This document shows, piece after piece, positions 1 to 5,285 of a DNA stretch of 5,285 nucleotides. The notes beneath the pieces are model-generated. The model was not told the origin of the DNA and did no database searches. It saw only the letters and a list, made by a program, of their open reading frames with translations. The stretch spans positions 1 to 5,285 of the forward strand of contig CATPBS010000097.1 of NCBI GenBank assembly GCA_955652715.1. Reading direction: 5' to 3'. This stretch comes from an uncultured Candidatus Udaeobacter sp. (GTDB lineage: Bacteria; Verrucomicrobiota; Verrucomicrobiia; Chthoniobacterales; UBA10450). The position numbers and the translations under genes were made by a program. The stretch's first letter is position 1. Every line of letters starts with the position of its first letter.

Positions 1-410
1 CGACTAAAGGCGCGCCTGACATCATCAAGATGCAGAAAAATCCAAACGTGACCGTGCGCATGCGCGGCGTGATGGAGAAATGCACCTTCTGCGTGCAGCG
101 TATCGAGGAAGCAAAAATTGCGGCGCACGCCCGTGCAGGCGCGTCCGCGGACACGCGGATCCCGCGCGATTCGTTTACCACAGCATGCGCACAAGCCTGT
201 CCTACAGGCGCGATTGTCTTTGGCGACATCAAGGATCCGGAAAGCCGCGTTTCAAAAATGAAAGGGCAGGACCGCAATTATCGCTTGCTTGATTATTTGA
301 ACGTCGTTGCGCGAACGAGTTATCTGGCGCGCATCCGCAATCCCAATCCGAAGATGCCGGACGCGGAGAACATCGGAGTCGCAAGTTTGGTGGAGAAAGT
401 ACCGGAATGA
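1..410 (+). CDS. actB: ActB, alternative complex III iron-sulfur subunit (3' end only)
   Basis: This is the C-terminal 135 residues of ActB, read in the frame beginning at base 3; the start lies upstream of the window. ActB is a large periplasm-facing subunit combining a molybdopterin-oxidoreductase-like domain that lacks the cofactor with a ferredoxin-like domain carrying FeS clusters. Visible here is the last part of the FeS domain: a CTFC pair (Cys27 and Cys30 of the visible fragment) in the family context [18 protein letters not shown], and a CAQACP motif (Cys62, Cys66, Pro67), which together supply ligands to cubane clusters. A short hydrophilic tail follows ([24 protein letters not shown]). 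It would relay electrons from the quinol site in ActC towards the heme subunits. The stop TGA (408-410) is followed directly by a repeat element, not by actC. The cysteine pattern alone would also fit other DmsB/NrfC-type proteins; the downstream actC-actF genes decide the identity. Confidence 0.93.
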   Translation, partial: TKGAPDIIKMQKNPNVTVRMRGVMEKCTFCVQRIEEAKIAAHARAGASADTRIPRDSFTTACAQACPTGAIVFGDIKDPESRVSKMKGQDRNYRLLDYLNVVARTSYLARIRNPNPKMPDAENIGVASLVEKVPE

Positions 411-411
411 G

Positions 412-521
412 ACGGAACATAGACATGTTGTCTGTGTGCCAAACAGGCATGTTGCCTGTTTTCTGTCGCGGTAACGGGGAACATCCCCGTTGGGCGCACA
501 GGCCGCAGGCCTATGTTCCGT
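412..521. repeat. 110-bp symmetric element made of four small hairpins
   Basis: The whole actB-actC spacer is one gap-free imperfect palindrome centred between bases 466 and 467. By my count 39 of 55 positions are complementary between the halves. The ends are an 11-bp perfect inverted repeat (412-422 and 511-521). Each half holds two hairpins with three-base loops: A, stem 421-425/429-433, loop TGT (extendable to 417/437 with one G.T pair); B, stem 441-449/453-461, perfect 9 bp, loop TGT; C, stem 473-480/484-491, perfect 8 bp, loop ACA; D, stem 500-504/508-512, loop GCA. C and D are inverted copies of B and A. Where the copies differ inside stems, both partners of a pair change, so pairing is kept. 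There is no U-tract after any stem, so it does not look like an intrinsic terminator. It resembles REP/BIME-type intergenic elements, but I do not recognise the family. Confidence 0.85.
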
Positions 522-528
522 AGAAATC

Positions 529-1971
529 ATGGACGCAGCACCAACAGCACCGGAGATGATCAAAGAGACCGAGCGACCGCTTGCGCGGGTACCGCTGGTT
601 TTAAACAGACGGAATTTTAGTTGGCTCACCGAGCGAGTTTCCGGAGTCGTGGAGCAACCGGCGCCGCGCTGGTGGTGGGTGGCTTTTACCATCACTGCCA
701 GCGCTGCGACCTTCGGTCTCTTTTGTCTTGGCTACCAGATTTCGACCGGCGTTGGCATATGGGGGAATAACATTCCGGTTGGGTGGGCCTGGGATATCAC
801 CAACTTCGTTTTTTGGATCGGTATCGGACACGCCGGCACACTCATCTCGGCGATCTTGTTTTTACTCCGGCAAAAATGGCGTACATCGATCAACCGTTCC
901 GCCGAAGCGATGACGCTTTTCGCGGTGATTTGCGCTGCGATTTTCCCCGGCATCCACGTGGGCCGCGTCTGGATGGCATGGTATCTGGCGCCCGTGCCCA
1001 ACAATTGGGGGATCTGGCCAAACTTCCGCAGCGCCCTGATGTGGGACGTGTTTGCGGTCTCGACCTACTTCACAGTCTCAGTTTTGTTTTGGTACACGGG
1101 TTTGATCCCGGATTTAGCGACGCTGCGTGATCGAGCCACCTCGAAGATTCGGAAATTTCTTTTCGGACTTTTCGCCTGTGGCTGGCGTGGTTCGAATCGG
1201 AACTGGCGTCATTATGAAATGGCGTATCTGCTTTTAGCGGGGCTTTCCACGCCGCTGGTTCTTTCAGTTCACAGCGTGGTATCGTTCGACTTCGCCACGT
1301 CGATTTTACCGACGTGGCACAGCACAATTTTTCCTCCGTACTTTGTGGCCGGCGCAATCTTTGGCGGGTTTGCCATGGTGCTGACGCTGCTGATCCCCGC
1401 GCGCGCGATCTTCAAGCTGTACGATGTCATTACGGCGCAGCACATCGACAAGATGGCAAAGATCATTTTGCTCACCGGCTCATTCGTCGCCTACGCCTAC
1501 ACGATGGAATTTTTCGTCGCCTGGTATAGCGGCAATTCCTTCGAACGCTTCGCGTTTTGGAACCGCGTCTTTGGTCCTTACTGGTGGTACTGGTGGCTCG
1601 GCATGCTCTTCTGCAATTGCCTCTCGCCACAACTTTTCTGGTTCAGATGGTGCCGCCGCAACATCCTTGTCGTGTTTTTCGTCGCCATGTGCGTGAACGC
1701 CGGGATGTGGTTTGAGCGCTTCATCATCATCGCCGGCGGATTGCATCGCGACTTTTTGCCTTCGTCATGGGGAATCTTTCATGCAAGTTGGGTGGACATC
1801 TGGACGTACATCGGGACGCTCGGCATTTTCACTTCGCTGTTCCTGCTTTTCATCCGATTTCTGCCGATGATCGCAATGTCGGAAGTGAAGACCGCCGTGC
1901 CAGAGGCGGACCCGCATTATGACATGCCCGCTCAATCGATTTCTCCTGGCGGAAAGGAGCGCACACGATGA
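529..1971 (+). CDS. actC: ActC, NrfD-like quinol-binding membrane subunit of alternative complex III
   Basis: ActC is the NrfD/PsrC-family integral membrane subunit of ACIII, expected to oxidise quinol near the periplasmic face and pass electrons to the FeS clusters of ActB. From the ATG at 529 the protein has 480 residues, the usual ActC size, with about ten hydrophobic segments (roughly residues 47-72, 92-113, 127-150, 172-192, 229-252, 271-292, 311-332, 352-372, 378-402, 424-445). Family-typical stretches are [20 protein letters not shown] (residues 85-104, with His101), FPGIHVGR (139-146, His143) and [11 protein letters not shown] (246-256, Asp254); these polar residues in the membrane are candidates for the quinol and proton path. 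An in-frame TTG at 490 would add 13 residues encoded by the repeat element, so I prefer the ATG at 529, although no good Shine-Dalgarno precedes it. The C-terminus overlaps actD by 4 bp. Its paralogue ActF lies three genes downstream. Confidence 0.95.
   Translation: MDAAPTAPEMIKETERPLARVPLVLNRRNFSWLTERVSGVVEQPAPRWWWVAFTITASAATFGLFCLGYQISTGVGIWGNNIPVGWAWDITNFVFWIGIGHAGTLISAILFLLRQKWRTSINRSAEAMTLFAVICAAIFPGIHVGRVWMAWYLAPVPNNWGIWPNFRSALMWDVFAVSTYFTVSVLFWYTGLIPDLATLRDRATSKIRKFLFGLFACGWRGSNRNWRHYEMAYLLLAGLSTPLVLSVHSVVSFDFATSILPTWHSTIFPPYFVAGAIFGGFAMVLTLLIPARAIFKLYDVITAQHIDKMAKIILLTGSFVAYAYTMEFFVAWYSGNSFERFAFWNRVFGPYWWYWWLGMLFCNCLSPQLFWFRWCRRNILVVFFVAMCVNAGMWFERFIIIAGGLHRDFLPSSWGIFHASWVDIWTYIGTLGIFTSLFLLFIRFLPMIAMSEVKTAVPEADPHYDMPAQSISPGGKERTR
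1954..1959 (+). promoter_or_regulatory. Shine-Dalgarno site of actD
   Basis: AAGGAG at 1954-1959, inside the last codons of actC, stands 8 nt before the ATG at 1968 and 11 nt before a second ATG at 1971. The spacing favours the start at 1968. It is the only strong Shine-Dalgarno sequence I can see before any of the six starts in the window. Confidence 0.75.
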
Positions 1972-2525
1972 TGCGGACACCTGCGGGCCACAAAGTTTAC
2001 GCAATGGCAGCGGAGTACCCGAGCGCCGCCGCGCTTTACGAAGCGGCCGCGCGAGTTCGGGACGCAGGTTTCCGACGGTGGGACGTTTATTCGCCGTTCC
2101 CCATTCACGGAATGGATGACGCGATGGGACTGGGAAAATCGTGGTTAAGCGGCTGGGTTTTGTTTGGCGGAGTTTCCGGTCTGCTCACCGCTGCGCTGGT
2201 TGAGTTCGGCCCCTCGTGGGGTCTCTATCGGCTCGATGTGCACGGTAAGCCATGGAACTTTTGGACCGTCCCGGCGTTTTTCCCGATCATGTTTGAGTTA
2301 ACCGTGCTCTTCGGCGCGTTCGCTGCGTTTTTCGCAATGCTTGGCATGAACGGATTGCCGCGCTGGTACCATCCCATGTTCAACTGGGAACGATTCAGCC
2401 GCGTAACCAACGACGGATTTTTCCTGGCGATTGAAGCGCGCGATCCGCGATTTACCGAGGCTGGCGTGCGCCAATTGCTGGAAGAAACCGGCGGAGAACA
2501 CATCACCGTCGTCCACGAGGACTAA
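1968..2525 (+). CDS. actD: ActD, alternative complex III membrane subunit (DUF3341 family)
   Basis: ActD is a small ACIII subunit with two membrane spans and no cofactor; it packs against the other membrane subunits and has been suggested to contribute to proton conduction, which remains unsettled. The 185-residue protein has a soluble N-terminal domain with the family motif [15 protein letters not shown] (residues 41-55), two hydrophobic spans at about 60-80 and 102-126, then [11 protein letters not shown] (128-138) and a soluble C-terminal part ending in an ITVVHED strand. A Glu (residue 110) inside the second span, in [14 protein letters not shown], is a conserved-looking membrane carboxylate. 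Length and layout match DUF3341 proteins. The start overlaps the actC stop in an ATGA arrangement and has a good Shine-Dalgarno site, which suggests coupled translation. A second ATG one codon later (1971) cannot be excluded. After the stop comes a spacer with a repeat element rather than the usual tight junction. Confidence 0.93.
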   Translation: MMRTPAGHKVYAMAAEYPSAAALYEAAARVRDAGFRRWDVYSPFPIHGMDDAMGLGKSWLSGWVLFGGVSGLLTAALVEFGPSWGLYRLDVHGKPWNFWTVPAFFPIMFELTVLFGAFAAFFAMLGMNGLPRWYHPMFNWERFSRVTNDGFFLAIEARDPRFTEAGVRQLLEETGGEHITVVHED

Positions 2526-2554
2526 CTAATGGGGACGAACACGTTTTCACGACA

Positions 2555-2615
2555 TTGTAGGGCGTCTGTGTCAGGCGCCATCGACTGGACGGCGTTTCAC
2601 AGAAACGCCCTACAA
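2555..2615. repeat. 61-bp REP/BIME-like pair of inverted hairpins
   Basis: The actD-actE spacer contains an element bounded by an 11-bp perfect inverted repeat (2555-2565 and 2605-2615) and symmetric about base 2585. Each half starts with GTAG (2557-2560, and on the other strand 2610-2613), followed at once by a hairpin: E, stem 2561-2568/2572-2579, 8 bp with one G.T pair, loop TGT; F, stem 2591-2598/2602-2609, 8 bp perfect, loop ACA. F is the inverted copy of E, and the two stems differ by paired changes that keep base pairing. GTAG followed by a palindrome is the layout of classical REP sequences handled by RAYT-type (TnpA-REP) transposases, and two REPs in opposite orientation form a BIME. 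No U-tract follows, so it is not an obvious terminator. Family membership is inference from layout only. Confidence 0.8.
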
Positions 2616-2632
2616 GATTTGGGCTGACGATT

Positions 2633-3349
2633 ATGTTGCGCGGATTTTTCGTGATTTTTCTTCTTTGCACCATCGCCATCATCGCGGTGTTCGGATTTCG
2701 TGGACAAGTAAGCACTGCGCCGCCACTGGAGCTTTTTCCAGACATGGTGCGCCAGATGAAAGTGCGCGCACAAGCGCCGCTGGATTTCTTCGCGGACGGA
2801 CGTGGGCCGCGTTTGCCCGTCGCCGGCACGGTTCCGATTGGATACGAGATGCCGAAGCCGCAGGCAGCTGAGACACAGGCGCCGGCGGTCGATCGCTGGT
2901 CGCATCCGCAGGCGAGTTTCAGCGTCGGCACCGATTACTACGACACCGGCAAAATGGGCGATCGCTGGGGAACAGGTATTCCTCTGGAAATGAGGCGCGA
3001 GTTGATGCAGCGCGGGCAACAGCGTTTCAACATCACTTGCGCGATGTGCCACGGCGCGGCGGCTGCGGGCAACGGCATCGTCAAACAACACGGGCTTGCC
3101 ACCGTGGTTTCGCTCCAGGATGAACGCATTCGCAAAATGTCGGACGGCGAAATTTTTAACACAATCACCAACGGCAAAAACACGATGATGGCTTACGGGC
3201 CGACCATCATCGTGCCAGATCGCTGGGCGATCATTGCTTATCTGCGCGCTTTGCAGCGCAGTCAAAACGCCGCGATTGCCGATGTTCCGGAGGAGCATCG
3301 AGCCGAACTCGACAAACCGGCGTCACCGCCGCCGGCTACAGCAAAATGA
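2633..3349 (+). CDS. actE: ActE, mono-heme cytochrome c subunit of alternative complex III
   Basis: ActE is the membrane-anchored mono-heme cytochrome c of ACIII, taking electrons from ActB or ActA and passing them to a soluble cytochrome c or directly to the oxidase on the periplasmic side. The 238-residue protein starts with a hydrophobic stretch (about residues 4-22), followed by the family-typical DGRGPRLPVAGTVPIGYEMP (55-74). The heme-binding CAMCH lies at 136-140, and the likely distal ligand is Met185 or Met186 in NTMMAYGP. The cytochrome fold ends near residue 208, and a short Pro/Ala-rich tail follows. Cys12 sits in the N-terminal hydrophobic segment, but IFLLC is a poor lipobox, so anchoring by an uncleaved helix or by lipid are both possible. 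The start at 2633 comes 17 bases after the repeat element and lacks a clear Shine-Dalgarno site. The stop overlaps actF by 4 bp. Confidence 0.94.
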   Translation: MLRGFFVIFLLCTIAIIAVFGFRGQVSTAPPLELFPDMVRQMKVRAQAPLDFFADGRGPRLPVAGTVPIGYEMPKPQAAETQAPAVDRWSHPQASFSVGTDYYDTGKMGDRWGTGIPLEMRRELMQRGQQRFNITCAMCHGAAAAGNGIVKQHGLATVVSLQDERIRKMSDGEIFNTITNGKNTMMAYGPTIIVPDRWAIIAYLRALQRSQNAAIADVPEEHRAELDKPASPPPATAK

Positions 3350-4548
3350 GCGAACGTTTACATACTGTTCCAACGCCGGAAGGCGAATATTTCGAGAGCA
3401 GCCGTTTTGCTGGGCTTTCATTCCTGCTCGGACTGGTTGCAGTGATCGCGCTCGTCCTTTGTGCCGTCGGCGCAGTCGTGAATCCGCATCAGTTTAGTTA
3501 TTCGTGGCTGTTTGCATTTGCGTTTTTCTTCACTCTGTGCGCCGGCTGCTTCTTCTGGACAATCGTCCACCACGCGACCGACGCCGAATGGAGCGTGGTC
3601 GTGCGCCGACAGCTGGAAAACATTGCTGCACTGCTAACGGTGCTGGCGCTCCTTTTTGTGCCGATTCTTCTGCTGCGTCACCATCTCTACGCGTGGATGG
3701 ATATTCCGCCCGGAGCCGAAGCTGCGCTCGATACCAAGCGCGCCTATCTCAACTGGCATTTCTTTTTCATGCGCGCCGTAGTATTCCTCGGGTTTTTCCT
3801 TTTGGCGGCACTCGCATTGCGAAGACTTTCGGTGCGCCAGGACAAGGATGGCAATCCGCGCTTCACCATCGGAATGCGCAAGGTCTCGTTCATCAGTCTG
3901 CCGGTGTTCGCGCTTTGTTTGACCTTCGGCGCGTTCGATTGGCTGATGAGCCTCAATTACCGGTGGTTCTCAACCATGTTCGGCGTTTACATCTTCGCGG
4001 GCGCAGCCGGCAGTTCAATGTCGCTCCTCGTTCTAGTGATCACCGCGTTGCGTCAAGCGGGTTACCTGAAAGGCGTCGTCACTGTCGAGCACTATCACAT
4101 CATGGGAAAATGGATGCTGGCCTTCTGCGTTTTCTGGGCCTACATCGGCTTCGGCCAGTACATGCTCATCTGGTATGCAAACATCCCCGAAGAGACGCAG
4201 TATTTCATCACCCGAAACACCGAATCCTGGTGGGCGCTGACCATGCTGTTGGTGATCGGGCGCTTCTTCATTGCTTTTCCAATTCTGCTCATGCGCTCCA
4301 TCAAAAAGCATCCGCACCAGCTTTGTATCGTGGCTGGATGGATCCTCTGCATGCAGATGCTCGACATCTACCTCGTTGTGCTGCCTTCGTTACACGGCAC
4401 CGGCTTTCATCCCAGCATTTGGGATTTGCTTTCGCTCATCGCCATCGGTGCGACGCTCGGGTTCGTTTATCTGCGATTGGTGCCCAGGACTTCGCTGTTT
4501 CCCGTCCGCGATCCGCGCCTGATCGAATCTCTGCAAACAGTCAACTGA
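3346..4548 (+). CDS. actF: ActF, second NrfD-like membrane subunit of alternative complex III
   Basis: ActF is the second NrfD-type polytopic subunit of ACIII, a paralogue of ActC that does not contact the FeS subunit in the same way; it is thought to contribute to the proton path. The 400-residue protein has about ten hydrophobic segments (roughly 24-45, 53-75, 93-110, 138-158, 183-202, 209-235, 254-277, 296-317, 327-347, 357-378). Recognisable stretches are HHATDAEWSVVVRRQLE (75-91), a loop with YLNWHFFFMRAV (134-145), FGAFDWLMSL (194-203, with Asp198), the EHYHIMGKWMLAF segment (248-260) and AYIGFGQYMLIWYANIPEET (265-284). These are typical of ActF rather than ActC. It starts within the actE stop (ATGA overlap) without a visible Shine-Dalgarno site, which suggests translational coupling. 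One base separates its stop from the next gene. Confidence 0.94.
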   Translation: MSERLHTVPTPEGEYFESSRFAGLSFLLGLVAVIALVLCAVGAVVNPHQFSYSWLFAFAFFFTLCAGCFFWTIVHHATDAEWSVVVRRQLENIAALLTVLALLFVPILLLRHHLYAWMDIPPGAEAALDTKRAYLNWHFFFMRAVVFLGFFLLAALALRRLSVRQDKDGNPRFTIGMRKVSFISLPVFALCLTFGAFDWLMSLNYRWFSTMFGVYIFAGAAGSSMSLLVLVITALRQAGYLKGVVTVEHYHIMGKWMLAFCVFWAYIGFGQYMLIWYANIPEETQYFITRNTESWWALTMLLVIGRFFIAFPILLMRSIKKHPHQLCIVAGWILCMQMLDIYLVVLPSLHGTGFHPSIWDLLSLIAIGATLGFVYLRLVPRTSLFPVRDPRLIESLQTVN

Positions 4549-4549
4549 C

Positions 4550-5047
4550 ATGGCCGACACCGAATCTATTCAGCAGATTGCACACTCGCGTGCTCCGTTG
4601 CCCACGTGGTTAGGGGTCGTGCTTCTCTTCGCGTTATTCGGCCTGATTGTGCTCGTGGTGATTGGCCCCACGCCGCGCGGAAGTGATTACGAAGAGAAGC
4701 GGGTGAAAAAGCGCATGGAAATTCTGAAAACAGTGCGCGAAGACGCGGAGAAGGCGCTGAATACGTACGCTTGGGTCGACAAGAACAAAGGCGTTGTTCG
4801 CATCCCGATCAGTCGCGCGATGGAAGTGACCACCGCCGCGCTGGCGCAGCAAAAACCAGCGCCGGCAGGTCCAATCGCCACGCCGCAAGCACAGGTTACC
4901 GCAAGCCCAGGTTCGCCCGCGCCGGCTGGTTCTCTGAAACCTGGCGCCGCTCAACCCGCTGCGTCGCCTCCAACACAAGCTCCCGCGTCACCTTCGCCAG
5001 CGGCGCAGTCTGCACCCGCTTCACCTGTCCCCACAACAACTCCATGA
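4550..5047 (+). CDS. Small single-span membrane protein of ACIII clusters with a Pro/Ala/Ser-rich tail
   Basis: No standard name is known to me. The 165-residue protein has a short N-terminal part, one membrane span (about residues 20-39), a charged, probably helical stretch (47-70, EEKRVKKRMEILKTVREDAE), the motif YAWVDKNKGVVRIPISRAME (73-92) and then a low-complexity tail rich in Pro, Ala, Ser, Gln and Thr (about 101-165). The central motif (WVD..GVVRIPI.RAM) is one I associate with small proteins encoded between ACIII genes and heme-copper oxidase genes in several phyla; this is recall, not a search. The N-terminus probably lies in the cytoplasm and the motif in the periplasm. Its position, one base after actF and overlapping the ccoN-like gene by 4 bp, suggests a role in joining or assembling the ACIII-oxidase unit, which is inference. 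No Shine-Dalgarno site is visible at the start. Confidence 0.85.
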   Translation: MADTESIQQIAHSRAPLPTWLGVVLLFALFGLIVLVVIGPTPRGSDYEEKRVKKRMEILKTVREDAEKALNTYAWVDKNKGVVRIPISRAMEVTTAALAQQKPAPAGPIATPQAQVTASPGSPAPAGSLKPGAAQPAASPPTQAPASPSPAAQSAPASPVPTTTP

Positions 5048-5285
5048 ACGGGACTGGAATTCCACTGAAAGAACCATCTGTTTCTGCCGCCGCAGGGGCC
5101 ACAGAGCAGTTGGAGCGCGCGTACATCGACGCGTCAACACGTGTCCCAGTGCTGATGTTTTATACATCAGCGATGGCGTGGCTGATCCTGGGCACGCTGC
5201 TGGCCGGTTTCGTTTCATTCAAACTTCACGAGCCTGATCTGCTCTCGGATATCAGTTTTCTCACGTGGGGACGCGTGCGGCCCCA
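5044..5285 (+). CDS. ccoN: cbb3-type cytochrome c oxidase catalytic subunit, CcoN-like (5' end only)
   Basis: An open frame runs from the ATG at 5044 to the window end (80 full codons) with no stop. It overlaps the previous gene by 4 bp (ATGA). The protein begins with a hydrophilic leader of about 33 residues, then a first membrane span (about 36-58), and ends in ISFLTWGRVRP (70-80). FLT(W/Y/F)GR(V/L)RP just before a His is the signature at the start of the second helix in CcoN, where that His is a low-spin heme b ligand; the next codon here begins CA, so His is possible but cut off. CcoN reduces oxygen at a heme-CuB centre. The ccoN call rests on this short N-terminal match and the respiratory context, so a CcoNO fusion or another heme-copper oxidase type remains possible. 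Confidence 0.75.
   Translation, partial: MNGTGIPLKEPSVSAAAGATEQLERAYIDASTRVPVLMFYTSAMAWLILGTLLAGFVSFKLHEPDLLSDISFLTWGRVRP

Noticed and set aside
441..491. Hairpins B and C as intrinsic terminators after actB
   Set aside because: Stems are only 8-9 bp and are not followed by a run of T; termination here would separate actB from the rest of an obligate complex.
2529..2627. Short ORF (32 codons, ATG at 2529) in the actD-actE gap
   Set aside because: It reads straight through the REP-like element, lacks a Shine-Dalgarno site and a recognisable sequence; the inverted repeat explains the region better.
2597..3298. Long open frame on the - strand opposite actE (233 codons)
   Set aside because: It is a shadow of actE, which has a clear heme motif and family signatures; the - strand translation is rich in Arg and His and matches nothing I recognise.
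3504..4613. Long alternative + strand frame over actF (369 codons)
   Set aside because: It overlaps ActF nearly completely in another frame, is Arg/His-rich with no membrane segments or motif, and is a by-product of GC-rich codon use.
4850..5043. Pro/Ala/Ser codon-rich tail as a tandem repeat
   Set aside because: It is low-complexity coding sequence without a regular repeat unit; it is described within the gene.
5151..5171. 8-bp perfect hairpin (GCTGATGT / ACATCAGC, 5-base loop) in the ccoN-like gene
   Set aside because: It lies in coding sequence of the first membrane helix, has no second copy in the window and no element-like ends; chance is sufficient.

Overview
The window is a stretch of a respiratory gene cluster on the + strand. 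It holds the end of actB, then complete actC, actD, actE and actF, all parts of alternative complex III (ACIII, a quinol:cytochrome c/oxidase oxidoreductase unrelated to the bc1 complex). These are followed by a small ACIII-associated single-span membrane protein and the first 80 codons of a cbb3-type cytochrome c oxidase catalytic subunit (ccoN-like). Both ends are cut: actA and most of actB lie upstream, and the rest of the oxidase lies downstream. No gene is supported on the - strand, and I see no RNA gene, CRISPR array, transposase or clear promoter or terminator.

Organism: ACIII gene order followed by a heme-copper oxidase is known from Bacteroidota, Verrucomicrobiota, Acidobacteriota, Planctomycetota and some Proteobacteria. 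The moderately GC-rich composition, the cbb3-type oxidase directly after ACIII and the intergenic palindromic repeats make me lean to a Verrucomicrobiota-like soil or freshwater bacterium. This is inference with low to moderate confidence; there is no phylogenetic marker in the window.

Layout: 1-410 actB 3' end; 411-528 gap filled by a 110-bp palindromic repeat element; 529-1971 actC; 1968-2525 actD (4-bp overlap); 2526-2632 gap carrying a 61-bp REP/BIME-like element; 2633-3349 actE; 3346-4548 actF (4-bp overlap); 4550-5047 small membrane protein (1-bp gap); 5044-5285 ccoN-like start (4-bp overlap). The genes are so tightly packed that they almost certainly form one operon. The only two spacers longer than one base are both occupied by repeat elements.

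How the genes work together: ActC and ActF are NrfD-type integral membrane subunits, and ActC is expected to bind quinol. Electrons pass through the FeS clusters of ActB to the heme c subunits (ActA, not seen, and ActE) and then to a terminal oxidase. The cbb3-like oxidase encoded directly downstream is the obvious partner, possibly in a supercomplex. The respiratory genes are a known system. The less expected content is the pair of symmetric hairpin elements in the gaps, whose stems differ by compensatory base changes.
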